The translations under genes were made by a program, and so were the position numbers. The notes under the pieces were generated by a model that was given only the letters and a program-made list of their open reading frames with translations, did not search any database and was not told the origin of the DNA. A DNA stretch of 40,769 nt from an uncultured bacterium (GTDB lineage Bacteria; Patescibacteriota; Dojkabacteria; SC72): the NCBI GenBank assembly GCA_903906305.1, contig CAIVJR010000009.1:100687-141455 (forward strand). The letters run 5' to 3'. Shown here in pieces: positions 1 through 7,780 of the stretch (positions within the stretch are counted from its first letter, which is position 1; each line of letters begins with the position of its first letter).

Positions 1-882
1 ATAGTTGTTCAACATACGTTTGGGAATATCGCGAATGTAGAGAAAATTGCAGAGATTGCGAAGAGGCATAATATATTTATTATTGAAGATTGTGCTCACC
101 TTTTCTATACGAATTACAGTAAAACTGATATCAACAAATACAGTGATGTATCTTTCTTTAGCTTTGCCCAAGACAAGGGTATTAGTGCTGTACAGGGTGG
201 GCTTGTAGTTATTAACAACCCGCAATTCAAGGATGTAGCTATGAATTTGTACCTTAATGTTGAGGATCAAGACAAATCGCAGGGGATGTATAACGCAAGG
301 TATATAAAGCTATGGAGTATGATAAAAAAATATTACTTCACTCCAATTCTTCCATTTCAATCACGTATTACGTTAGGAAAAACATTGGTGATGATATTCA
401 GATGGTTAGGATTAATTAAACAACAAGCTACAAGCTCGGTAGATACAGCATTAAGTATGAATAGAATTAGTGAAGTGCAAAGTGCACACTTACTAAATCA
501 ACTTAATAAGTGTGATGATATGAATAAACGAAGAGAAGAGATCGCGAATATATATAATGAAACACTGAACCCTCAATTTAGAAATAATGGTGCTACAAAG
601 TACTTACTAAGATATCCGGTGCTACTCTCTAATCCCGGGGTTGTGATGCAACAACTAAAAAAACATAAGTATATTTGTGGTAGATGGTACAATTCTGTTG
701 TGTTTCCGATGAAGAATTCACTTGAAGAAATTGGCTATACCCAGGGTTGCTGTCCAACTGCGGAATTGATCACCAAGGGTATTTTAAATCTTCCAACCAA
801 TATTGATTTAACAAACGATGAAGCTATTGAGATTGCAAATATCGTAAATGAAAACGCTAAGTCTTTTAAATTTAGTAACTAG
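1..882 (+). CDS. DegT/DnrJ/EryC1/StrS-family aminotransferase, 5' truncated by the window edge
   Basis: This is the C-terminal part of a PLP-dependent sugar (or related) aminotransferase. The frame is open from base 1, so the first ATG at 241 is internal. The upstream codons read VQHTFGNIANVEKI, then IIEDCAH, the fold-type I strand whose Asp contacts the PLP pyridine nitrogen. Next comes SFFSFAQDKGISAVQGG, the segment that in this family holds the Schiff-base lysine, followed by the GG turn. The remainder matches the family C-terminal domain in length. The family usually makes amino sugars for surface glycans. The FemAB-like gene starts 5 bases downstream, so the pair probably belongs to a cell-envelope operon. 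The exact substrate cannot be read from the sequence. Confidence 0.85.
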   Translation: MVVQHTFGNIANVEKIAEIAKRHNIFIIEDCAHLFYTNYSKTDINKYSDVSFFSFAQDKGISAVQGGLVVINNPQFKDVAMNLYLNVEDQDKSQGMYNARYIKLWSMIKKYYFTPILPFQSRITLGKTLVMIFRWLGLIKQQATSSVDTALSMNRISEVQSAHLLNQLNKCDDMNKRREEIANIYNETLNPQFRNNGATKYLLRYPVLLSNPGVVMQQLKKHKYICGRWYNSVVFPMKNSLEEIGYTQGCCPTAELITKGILNLPTNIDLTNDEAIEIANIVNENAKSFKFSN

Positions 883-887
883 CCCAA

Positions 888-1949
888 ATGTCACAACTAG
901 AATTCAGAGAGGTAATAAATGAACAAGAATGGAATAATTTAGTTTTAACATTACCGAATTATTCATTTCTTAACAGCAGTGCAAGGTATCAGTATTTGAA
1001 AGAGGTTGGTGGAAATACATTTAGATATTTGGTTTACAAAGAAAATGAATTCAGGGGAATTGTTGCTGGCAATATTGGCCATTCTAAGATATTTGGAAAG
1101 TTTTTAGAGTGTAAACATACCCCATTACTTAAGAATGCAAATAAGGCGGATTGGAGCGAGATATTGACCTTCTGTAAGGACCTAGGACGCACAAATAGAT
1201 GCTTCATGGTACGTACATCCCCATTAATTGAGAGTGATTCTAATCTTGAAGAAGCATATACTGGAAATTACGTAGTTGAAGCTCCTATCCAAAATATCGA
1301 TGCTTTGATTTCCCAGTATTTTGATATGAGCAAATCTGAGGATGAGTTAAGACATGATATGACGGATTCAACGAGGAACAATATTAACAAGCTTTCTAAG
1401 AATCCAGATATCTCTGTTAAGATGTTTGATGATAATTCACAGTTTGAACTATTTAAGAATTTCCATGAACAAACTAAAAAGAACAAGGGGTATATAGATA
1501 GACCTGCAGAGTTACTTCTCAAGGAATTACAAATCCAGGTTGATAATCGTATGTGCTATATGATTGTTGGATATTTTCAGAATAGACCTATTAGTATTTG
1601 GCAATGTACGGTGTTCGGGAAATATATGCACATATATCAGGCTGGTAGTGATACAGAATTTAGAGAAAAGAATATCCGTGTTACATACTTACTATTCTGG
1701 GAATCAGTTAAACTTGCAAAACAGTTAGGACTACAAGTATTAGATTTGTTTGGAGGCATGACACCACCAAACTATACTGGCAAAAAGCATCCTTGGTCAG
1801 GAGTGAATTCATTTAAAGAAAGTCTTGGGGGAAAGAAAATGGTATATATGCATAGCAGAGATTTTGCAATTAACAGATCTATGTATTTCCTTTACTACAT
1901 ATATTCATATCTTAGAACTACATTAAAGGGATATACCGTTAAGTGGTAG
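888..1949 (+). CDS. FemAB/FemX-like peptidyltransferase (GNAT fold)
   Basis: The 353-aa protein resembles the FemAB / BioF2-like acyltransferases that transfer an amino acid from aminoacyl-tRNA to the peptide of lipid II. Supporting features are an N-terminal half with FLNSSARYQYLKEVGG, the TRNNINKLSKNPDISVKMF segment typical of the second GNAT-like domain, and the C-terminal DLFGGMTPPNYTGKKHPW segment followed by FKESLGG, a hallmark of the family's substrate-binding end. No signal peptide or membrane segment is visible, in line with a cytoplasmic or membrane-peripheral enzyme. It lies 5 bases after the aminotransferase with no separate promoter visible. It converges on the DUF2207 gene with a 2-base gap. 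Which amino acid is added is not predictable. Confidence 0.8.
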   Translation: MSQLEFREVINEQEWNNLVLTLPNYSFLNSSARYQYLKEVGGNTFRYLVYKENEFRGIVAGNIGHSKIFGKFLECKHTPLLKNANKADWSEILTFCKDLGRTNRCFMVRTSPLIESDSNLEEAYTGNYVVEAPIQNIDALISQYFDMSKSEDELRHDMTDSTRNNINKLSKNPDISVKMFDDNSQFELFKNFHEQTKKNKGYIDRPAELLLKELQIQVDNRMCYMIVGYFQNRPISIWQCTVFGKYMHIYQAGSDTEFREKNIRVTYLLFWESVKLAKQLGLQVLDLFGGMTPPNYTGKKHPWSGVNSFKESLGGKKMVYMHSRDFAINRSMYFLYYIYSYLRTTLKGYTVKW

Positions 1950-1951
1950 AC

Positions 1952-3676
1952 TTACCAACTTCCACCACCACCACCACCGAATCCTCCGCCTGAGCTTCCT
2001 CCGCTAAATCCACTTCCACCAGATCCGCCATGTGAGGATGCAAATCCATTTGCGCTATTGCTCGGCGTAGCGTGTGCTACTACTTGATGATTCATATGAT
2101 TTAGAGATGTGGAAAGGAGGTATGCATTAAACAAACTGTTATTACTACCTTCATACCATGAAGGAGGTTCTACATACAAATCTTCGAATTCCTTTGCCCA
2201 TTTCTTTTCCAGCCCAAAAATCATAGCGTATGGAAGAAGTTGTTCAAATACACCGAGATATTTTTTAGGATTGTCATGGAACTCAATTCTATGCTTCTCA
2301 GCAGTATTTATATACATTTTCAAACCTTCCAATTCGTAGTACATTTCATTACCAGTTGTACTTCGTTTGTCTATTGAAAATCCAAAGATTGTTATTGTTG
2401 TGAATGAAATGAGCAACCCAAAGAACCAACTCATTGCGGCATTGTTTACAAAAAGCATAACAGCAAAGAAGCAAAGCATAATCCCTAAAATACCAAGGAA
2501 TCCAAATTTGTTTGAAATACTTTTTTGTGAATTAGAATAGTACTCTTCACTGTATAGTCGCTTTTCAGTAGATGCTTTAAGCGTAGCTACGGTAGTATAG
2601 AATTTGGTGCTAAGACTTTTTAAACTGACAGTATCTTTCTCTCCGAATAAACCATCATAGAGGATCTTTTCCTCAGGATCAGTAGGTACATCTTTTTCAG
2701 TTTTGATTAATTCATATTCTTTATTTGAGACTTGTTTGATCTTTATATATTTGTTTATTGCTAAATTGATGATCTGCGCCGTTATGATGTTGCTAGGCAA
2801 TCCATTCTTATATACAAATCCGCTTCTAAGTGGGTTCCAACCCTTGGGCACATTGTAATTAGGAATAACGGTTATCTTTTTATTCTTGTTTACTTTTGTT
2901 GAAGCAACTATTACCACAATAATTGCTAATATTGGAAGGAATATTCCTAAGTTAGCAATTATTGCCTGTATTCTCTGTTGGCTAGTAGTATCTGCAATGG
3001 TGCCTTTGGGCATAGCTAAAACAACAGTTAGCCCCTCATATACATCAAGTGAATCAGTTTTAACTGTTACTTTGTTTTCCCCTAATTCTGTAAATGTACA
3101 ATTTGAAGCAGTAGAATCCGTAGCCCCTGTGTAGCAAAGTTTGTTGGTAATCTTTCCAGGAACTGTGACATTAGCTATTACTGAATTGATTGGGACATCC
3201 CAGCCTGTGCCAGTGATATTAATATATAGTTCATCGTGATCATCAAAATAGTTGATGGCATATGTAAGTTTGTAATCTAGAACATACGTGTAATCACCAG
3301 TTATAGTTGCGTCACCATCTCCAATTTTAAATGTAGCATACCCGTTGCTATACTCTCTTTCATAGCTATCATATCTATTATCAGGAAACCCTGTTCTAAA
3401 GTAGTAAAGATCATTTAATTTCAAGAGAGTGGGGCGTGTAAAGGATCCAGTAGTTTTGTAGTTAATTGGAATCTCTCTATATATACCATGACGAGCAAAG
3501 GTGAAGTGGTAGTCGATTGATTCATTGATAGATATAGAAGCATCTTGGTTGAGGGTTACATCACTGTTAAATACATTAATATAGTCAGTGTAGTTGTAAT
3601 CCTGAGCAAAAGTCTTAGAAGGTAATACTAAAATTACTCCCAATACTAGTGAAAGCGCAAGTAATAGCTTCTTCAT
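1952..3676 (-). CDS. DUF2207 membrane protein with Gly/Ser-rich tail
   Basis: This 574-aa protein has a signal peptide (about residues 1-25, ending in a TFAQ-like site) and an extracytoplasmic beta-rich DUF2207 region (about 26-230, with the family's INESIDYHFTF and HGIYREIP motifs). A membrane helix follows around 240-262, then a cytoplasmic region, two more helices around 395-435, and a conserved IFGLEKKWAKEFEDLY segment. The C-terminus is a low-complexity tail of Gly and Ser ending in W, which is usual for the family. Its function is unknown. It starts 8 bases after lemA stops, and LemA + DUF2207 is a recurrent pair in many bacteria, so the two probably act together at the membrane. Confidence 0.88.
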   Translation of the reverse strand: MKKLLLALSLVLGVILVLPSKTFAQDYNYTDYINVFNSDVTLNQDASISINESIDYHFTFARHGIYREIPINYKTTGSFTRPTLLKLNDLYYFRTGFPDNRYDSYEREYSNGYATFKIGDGDATITGDYTYVLDYKLTYAINYFDDHDELYINITGTGWDVPINSVIANVTVPGKITNKLCYTGATDSTASNCTFTELGENKVTVKTDSLDVYEGLTVVLAMPKGTIADTTSQQRIQAIIANLGIFLPILAIIVVIVASTKVNKNKKITVIPNYNVPKGWNPLRSGFVYKNGLPSNIITAQIINLAINKYIKIKQVSNKEYELIKTEKDVPTDPEEKILYDGLFGEKDTVSLKSLSTKFYTTVATLKASTEKRLYSEEYYSNSQKSISNKFGFLGILGIMLCFFAVMLFVNNAAMSWFFGLLISFTTITIFGFSIDKRSTTGNEMYYELEGLKMYINTAEKHRIEFHDNPKKYLGVFEQLLPYAMIFGLEKKWAKEFEDLYVEPPSWYEGSNNSLFNAYLLSTSLNHMNHQVVAHATPSNSANGFASSHGGSGGSGFSGGSSGGGFGGGGGGSW

Positions 3677-3683
3677 ACCCTTA

Positions 3684-4235
3684 TTAGAATTTTATCTCAA
3701 CATTCTTTTGTTCTTCCTCTGATGCTTCAAAGAAAGGCTCTGCCTTGAATCCAAACATACCAGCAAGTATGTTGTTTGGGAATACAACAATCATTGTATT
3801 AAAGTCTCTAACAGTACCATTGTAGAATCTTCTAGACTTCTGAATGTTATCTTCTAAATCTTTAAGACTTGTTTGCAAATCTAAAAAGTTGGTATTTGCT
3901 TTTAATTCTGGATAGTTTTCAGCTAATGCAAATATTTTTGAAAGACCTTTTGTGAGTTGATCCTCAATCTTTGCTTTTTCATCAAATGAACCTGCAGACA
4001 TAGCCTTTGTTCTCAATTCTGTTACTGCTTCAAATGTCCCTTTCTCATGCTGTGCATAGCCTTTAACGATTGAAACAAGATTTGGGATCATATCGTATCT
4101 CTGCTTTAGCATTGTTTCAATGTCTGCTGAAGCCTCGTTAATCACAACCTTCTGGCTTGCAAGCCTGTTGTATAACGAAACAAGAATTATTGCTAAGAGC
4201 AAAACAATTCCTAATATTATGTATAGTGCTGTCAT
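3684..4235 (-). CDS. lemA: LemA family protein
   Basis: The 183-aa protein has one N-terminal membrane helix (about residues 3-23) followed by an all-alpha LemA domain. Recognisable motifs are LASQKVVINEASADIETMLKQRYDMIPNLV near the start of the domain, VRDFNTMIVVFPNNILAG, and a C-terminal FGFKAEPFFEASEEEQK. Length and motif order are those of a complete family member. It is transcribed just ahead of the DUF2207 gene. LemA proteins are membrane-associated and of unsettled biochemical function. Confidence 0.95.
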   Translation of the reverse strand: MTALYIILGIVLLLAIILVSLYNRLASQKVVINEASADIETMLKQRYDMIPNLVSIVKGYAQHEKGTFEAVTELRTKAMSAGSFDEKAKIEDQLTKGLSKIFALAENYPELKANTNFLDLQTSLKDLEDNIQKSRRFYNGTVRDFNTMIVVFPNNILAGMFGFKAEPFFEASEEEQKNVEIKF

Positions 4236-4293
4236 GTAAATATTTTCTTAAGTTATATATCTATATTTTAGATTCTTTCGGTAGGGAATGCAA

Positions 4294-4324
4294 TATAAAA
4301 AGAAACCCCTCCAAGTGAGGGGTT
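4294..4324 (-). terminator. Intrinsic terminator of the H1-like gene
   Basis: On the minus strand the sequence folds as AACCCCTC - ACTTG - GAGGGGTT (bases 4317-4324 with 4304-4311), immediately followed by TCTTTTTAT. It lies 25 bases beyond the stop of the histone-H1-like gene and is a textbook rho-independent terminator. Confidence 0.88.
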
Positions 4325-4348
4325 GTACATGCATGTATTGGTTTTAAA

Positions 4349-4540
4349 CTATTTCTTCTTAGCTACTTTCTTTGTAGCTTTCTTCTTAACAACCTTCTTT
4401 ACAGTTGTTTTCTTTACAGCCTTTTTAGCAACTTTCTTTTTTGCTACCTTTTTTACAGCTTTTTTGACAACCTTTTTGACTGTCTTCTTTGCTGCTGGCT
4501 TTTTAACAACTTTTTTCTTTGTTGTTTTAGCTTTGGGCAT
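4349..4540 (-). CDS. Histone H1-like Lys/Ala-rich DNA-binding protein
   Basis: This 63-aa protein consists almost entirely of Lys, Ala, Val and Thr in VKKAVKK / AKKKVAKK-type repeats. It is strongly basic and resembles bacterial histone-H1-like proteins (HctB/AlgP-type tails) that bind and compact DNA. The ATG at 4540 begins MPKAKTTKKK. No Shine-Dalgarno is visible. A TTGACA-like box lies on the minus strand at 4593-4598, but no convincing -10 goes with it. A strong terminator follows, so the gene is probably monocistronic. Low complexity means homology alone proves little. The complementary frame also stays open (Phe/Thr-rich) but is a shadow of the repeats. Confidence 0.82.
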   Translation of the reverse strand: MPKAKTTKKKVVKKPAAKKTVKKVVKKAVKKVAKKKVAKKAVKKTTVKKVVKKKATKKVAKKK

Positions 4541-4605
4541 TTTTGTAAAGGTAATAGATTAAATACTATTAATTTAACACTTGGGGAATGTTTGTCAATA
4601 TCGGG

Positions 4606-5607
4606 CTAATGGGTAGCTGTCAATATTGTATAAACAGTGTATGCAAGGTATGTTACAACGATGATGATACCTGATAGGCGACTGAGAGTTTTCATTTTTC
4701 CAAATAATCTCATCTCTGCCAATACTAATATTACAATCACTGCGCCATAGATATTTACAAAAACAGTATCATTTATAACGCCCTGAGGTACATTAATTGG
4801 GTTGATAATTGCAAGTAGTCCAATGCCAAGGCCTAAGTTTAGAATGTTCCCTCCAAATACGTTACCAACAATCAGATCGTTATTTCCTTTCTTTGCCGCG
4901 ACTATACTAGCTACAATAGTTGGGATTGATGTTCCTATACCAACGAGAGTTAGGCCCAATATATAGCTGCTGATTCCTGTTACTTGAGAGAATATTGGGG
5001 TTAGTAAGGTGATGCCAAATGATGCTACTAATATTACAAAAATTAACACTGAGATATTGAATAGCTGTTTTCCTACATCTTGGGCGTTAGGTTTTTTAGT
5101 TTTTAAACCCACAACCTTCTTGAAATCTTCTTCAACTTCCCTATTTTTATGAAAGAAACCATATTGTATGATTACAACCCAAGCTGCAATTAAGAAGAGT
5201 ACTAAGATAATGCCATCCAACCTTGAAACTTCCTTGTCTATAACCAATGCTGTGAATAGGGCGGTAATAGCGAAGTACAGAGGTATTTCTTTTTCGAATA
5301 CTTCCTGCTTTACCATTATAGTTGTCATGAATGCTGGGATACCCAATGCTAAACCAAGGTTTACGTAGTTGGTCCCAAGGAGATTTCCTAATGCAATATC
5401 ATGTTGATTCCCAACGAAGGCCATTATACTTACAAGCAAGGTAGGAGCTCCTGTCATGAGTGCTACAAGCGTAGTTCCGATGAGTACATCACTAACACCA
5501 ATATTTCGTGCAAGTTTGATGGAGATGTTTACAAGATACTTTCCACTAAAGGTCAATATGACAAAGCAGACGATTAATCCAAGCGTAGATAATAGTAACG
5601 GTGGCAT
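4606..5607 (-). CDS. Sodium/calcium antiporter (CaCA family, YrbG-like)
   Basis: This 333-aa integral membrane protein has about ten hydrophobic segments and the two inverted alpha-repeats of the CaCA exchangers. The first repeat contains GTTLVALMTGAPTLLVSI followed by DIALGNLLGTNYVN. The second contains GTSIPTIVASIVAAKKGN followed by DLIVGNVFGGNILNLG. In most relatives the repeats read G-T-S-x-P-E; here the Glu is replaced by Thr in both (GAPT, GTSIPT), which could alter ion specificity. The start at 5607 (MPPLLLSTLG) was chosen because the longer in-frame start at 5646 lies inside the tRNA-Pro gene. No Shine-Dalgarno is visible. It probably follows the tRNA on the same transcript. Confidence 0.88.
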   Translation of the reverse strand: MPPLLLSTLGLIVCFVILTFSGKYLVNISIKLARNIGVSDVLIGTTLVALMTGAPTLLVSIMAFVGNQHDIALGNLLGTNYVNLGLALGIPAFMTTIMVKQEVFEKEIPLYFAITALFTALVIDKEVSRLDGIILVLFLIAAWVVIIQYGFFHKNREVEEDFKKVVGLKTKKPNAQDVGKQLFNISVLIFVILVASFGITLLTPIFSQVTGISSYILGLTLVGIGTSIPTIVASIVAAKKGNNDLIVGNVFGGNILNLGLGIGLLAIINPINVPQGVINDTVFVNIYGAVIVILVLAEMRLFGKMKTLSRLSGIIIVVTYLAYTVYTILTATH

Positions 5608-5634
5608 ATGAGCAGATTGATCAAATATAGAATA

Positions 5635-5708
5635 TCGGGGTGACACGACTTGAACGTGCGACCTCTGCGTCCCAAACGCAGCGTTCTAGCCAACTGAACT
5701 ACACCCCG
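5635..5708 (-). tRNA. tRNA-Pro (anticodon UGG)
   Basis: The minus strand folds into a complete cloverleaf: acceptor CGGGGTG/CACCCCG, anticodon stem CTGCG/CGCAG with loop TTTGGGA (anticodon TGG), T arm GCACG-TTCAAGT-CGTGT, and discriminator A. C at position 1 is the usual identity feature of bacterial tRNA-Pro. The 3' CCA is not encoded (TAT follows). The antiporter start codon lies 27 bases downstream. Confidence 0.96.
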
Positions 5709-5745
5709 ATAACTGTGAGATTTTAACACAACATACGAAAAGAAA

Positions 5746-5770
5746 AAAGGGAGATGTTTAGTCTCCCTTT
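5746..5770 (-). terminator. Intrinsic terminator after the DUF4870-like gene
   Basis: AAAGGGAGA (5746-5754) and TCTCCCTTT (5762-5770) form a 9-bp stem with a 7-base loop. Read on the minus strand it is followed by TTTCTTTTC, giving a rho-independent terminator between the membrane-protein gene and tRNA-Pro. Confidence 0.85.
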
Positions 5771-5796
5771 TAATATCTATTTACAATCTTTAGCTA

Positions 5797-6132
5797 TTAG
5801 ATAGCTGAGAGTAATTTCAATGCCCATCCAGATAATACTGGAACATCAAATCTTTCACCCTTGTATGCTTTAACCATACCTACAATTATCAATACAATTG
5901 TAAGAGGAGCTAACAACCATCCGATTACTGGAACCCATGAGAAGAATTGTAATATGCCGACTAGTGTATATTGTGCACCCATGTATCTTACAAAATTATC
6001 ATCCTTCTCTACGAACATAAGGATAAGACCAACAATAGGAATACATGCGAGTACACCCATCCATTGGTTTTTCTCATTGTACTTGATTTCTTCTAATGTA
6101 AATATTTTTTTGGCTTTCTTTTCTTCTGCCAT
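5797..6132 (-). CDS. DUF4870-like small membrane protein
   Basis: This 111-aa protein has a charged N-terminus (MAEEKKAKK) and then three hydrophobic segments (roughly residues 26-42, 53-70 and 72-90). The pattern NQWMGVLACIPIVGLILMF - EKDDNFVRYMGAQYTL - GMVKAYKGERFDVP matches the DUF4870/Tic20-like layout, in which a conserved FVR.HA.Q motif separates the helices; here the usual His is Gly (MGAQ). Function is unknown. It is transcribed divergently from lexA across a 144-base gap that carries the GTATAC repeats, so it might share LexA control. Confidence 0.7.
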   Translation of the reverse strand: MAEEKKAKKIFTLEEIKYNEKNQWMGVLACIPIVGLILMFVEKDDNFVRYMGAQYTLVGILQFFSWVPVIGWLLAPLTIVLIIVGMVKAYKGERFDVPVLSGWALKLLSAI

Positions 6133-6200
6133 ATTAGTAACGTCACAATAAAATTATTTATATCAATAAGGATACTATCAAGGTATGAGGTTTACAAGGG

Positions 6201-6274
6201 GTATACTACAGGTAGTTGCAAGGGTATACCAAATGGGTATACTAGTATATATAAATAAATTTAAAGCAGTATAC
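6201..6274. promoter_or_regulatory. Four GTATAC half-sites: probable LexA operator array
   Basis: The palindrome GTATAC occurs at 6201-6206, 6224-6229, 6237-6242 and 6269-6274, the last one 2 bases before the lexA ATG. The first three share a G immediately upstream. Starts lie 23, 13 and 32 bases apart. Position directly before lexA fits autoregulation, but the LexA box of this lineage is not known to me, so the assignment is an inference from repetition, symmetry and location. Confidence 0.6.
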
Positions 6275-6276
6275 AT

Positions 6277-6933
6277 ATGGGAGATATATTAACAGAGAAG
6301 CAGATCTTAGTTCTTAAAGCTATTCGTGATTTCTTCATAGCCAATACCTTTGCTCCTTCATTAACAGAATTACAAAGGATACTTGGTATAACTACAAAAA
6401 GAGGTGTAGTGGTTCATCTTATGGCCCTTGAAAGAAAAGGATACATCATTAGAACAAATGAACCAAGAGGTATTAGATTGGTTGATGAAGATGAAGATTC
6501 AGTTGCCTTCGAATATATGGTTGGTATACCTATACTAGGTTATGTAAATGCAGGTACACCCCTAGTCAATGCTATTGAAGAAAATCTTGGTATGTTAAAA
6601 GTTCAGGGGAAGATTTTAGGAAAAGTTAAGAAAGGACTATTCTCAGTAATAGTTAAAGGTGACTCAATGAATGAAGAAGTTATTGATGGCACAAAGATAT
6701 CTGATGGAAATTATTTGATTGTAGACAAGGATAGCGCTGTTGAAGACGGTGATGTCGTTGTAGCTATTATTGAGAATTCTGCAACAGTTAAGAAAATTAA
6801 AAGAGGAAAAGACATGGTAACTTTGTATCCAAACTCTAATAACCCAATACATCAGCCGATATTTGTAAATCGTGATTGGAGTGGTTTAATTAATGGGAAA
6901 GTTATCAAAGTATTAGAGAAACCAACTATCTAA
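6277..6933 (+). CDS. lexA: LexA SOS repressor
   Basis: The 218-aa protein has an N-terminal winged-helix domain (about residues 1-70, with PSLTELQRILGITTKRGVVVHL as helix-turn-helix). A S24 self-cleaving domain follows: the autocleavage site is Ala92-Gly93 in GYVNAGTP, the catalytic serine is S130 in GDSMNEEVIDG, and the catalytic lysine is about K172 in ATVKKIKRG. All residues needed for RecA-stimulated autoproteolysis are present. The upstream GTATAC repeats suggest it represses itself. Its 3' end overlaps the convergent nrdG by 8 bases. Confidence 0.95.
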   Translation: MGDILTEKQILVLKAIRDFFIANTFAPSLTELQRILGITTKRGVVVHLMALERKGYIIRTNEPRGIRLVDEDEDSVAFEYMVGIPILGYVNAGTPLVNAIEENLGMLKVQGKILGKVKKGLFSVIVKGDSMNEEVIDGTKISDGNYLIVDKDSAVEDGDVVVAIIENSATVKKIKRGKDMVTLYPNSNNPIHQPIFVNRDWSGLINGKVIKVLEKPTI

Positions 6934-7618
6934 TCTCTACATTTAAAACAAAGGGCTTAATATTCTTTTTCAGAGTCTTAAGCTCTCGCTCAGTAAAAGA
7001 GTTTTGTTCTGAAAGAGTAGAGTTAATTGTTTTTCCAGCTCTGAAGTTTTGAACATAGTACTGTTTCGCACCATTAATCATTCCACCTATGGCTTTTGAC
7101 GAATCAACTGTATGTATACCTTTTACAAATGTAGTTCTAAATTCATAGTCTATACCTGAATTCATAATTATAGATATGGATTGTTTTACACTCTTTAACG
7201 CATTCTCCCCAGTAAATGTCAGGTAGTCTCCTTCCGGATATTTAATATCCATAGATATATAATCTAGAACACCATGTTGGATTAATTTTTTTAGTTTACT
7301 AGGAAGCAAACCATTTGTATCTAGTTTAACAAGGTATCCAAGGTCCTTAATTGATTTTAAGAAGGGTTCTAGGTCATCGTAGAGGAGTGGTTCCCCACCA
7401 GTAATAACTACTGCTTCCAATTTTCCAACCCTAGATTTAAGAAACCTCAAAACTTTTTCAGGATCATAGATTTCCTCTGGTGCAATGTCTTGTATAACAA
7501 GCTCTGGGTTATGACAATACTCACACCTTAAATTACACCCATGCGTGAATATGATTGCAGATAACTTGCTAGGATAATCTATCAATGATAGCTTTTCTAA
7601 CCCTGCAATCTTTAGCAT
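6926..7618 (-). CDS. nrdG: Anaerobic ribonucleotide reductase activating protein (radical SAM)
   Basis: This radical SAM enzyme of about 230 aa installs the glycyl radical on class III ribonucleotide reductase. It opens MLKIAGLEKLSLIDYPSKL, the family N-terminus, followed by the cluster motif C28-x3-C32-x2-C35 (GCNLRCEYCHNPEL) and the SAM-binding GGEPLL. I prefer the start at 7618 over an ATG 9 bases upstream because its ATG overlaps the stop of the preceding nrdD tail (ATGCTAA), indicating translational coupling, and because the family usually starts at this point. It is the last gene of the nrdR-nrdD-nrdD'-nrdG unit. Confidence 0.92.
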   Translation of the reverse strand: MLKIAGLEKLSLIDYPSKLSAIIFTHGCNLRCEYCHNPELVIQDIAPEEIYDPEKVLRFLKSRVGKLEAVVITGGEPLLYDDLEPFLKSIKDLGYLVKLDTNGLLPSKLKKLIQHGVLDYISMDIKYPEGDYLTFTGENALKSVKQSISIIMNSGIDYEFRTTFVKGIHTVDSSKAIGGMINGAKQYYVQNFRAGKTINSTLSEQNSFTERELKTLKKNIKPFVLNVEIR

Positions 7619-7752
7619 GTAGTACAACCCATCTTAAAGAATTTTCTGTCATTCCATTCTGCCTGTTTACCAATATTCCATTGATTAACAGGCCTTATAT
7701 ATCCAACAACTCTTGAATATACCTCACACTTTTGTCTTGTAACTTTTTTCAT
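7612..7752 (-). CDS. Detached NrdD C-terminus carrying the glycyl-radical motif (46 aa)
   Basis: This 46-codon ORF reads MKKVTRQKCEVYSRVVGYIR and continues through PVNQWNIGKQAEWNDRKFF to MGCTTC. In ordinary NrdD this is the extreme C-terminus: RVVGY holds the glycyl radical (here Gly17), and the Cys residues complete the zinc-binding end. The main NrdD ORF upstream stops just before this region, at CPKCDIEV plus 12 residues. The two are separated by 28 AT-rich bases, lie in different frames, and cannot be joined by a single frameshift because further stops intervene. The stop overlaps the nrdG start (ATGCTAA). It therefore looks like a genuine small subunit that assembles with NrdD. Confidence 0.85.
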   Translation of the reverse strand: MKKVTRQKCEVYSRVVGYIRPVNQWNIGKQAEWNDRKFFKMGCTTC

Positions 7753-7780
7753 AACTTTGGACAGTTAAAAATTATATATA

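Noticed and set aside
4323-4562. Open Phe/Thr-rich frame on the + strand opposite the H1-like gene
   Set aside because: It is the complement of Lys/Ala repeats and has no independent signals; the terminator and basic repeat support the minus-strand gene.
5608-5646. Longer antiporter start at 5646
   Set aside because: It lies inside the 3' part of the tRNA-Pro gene.
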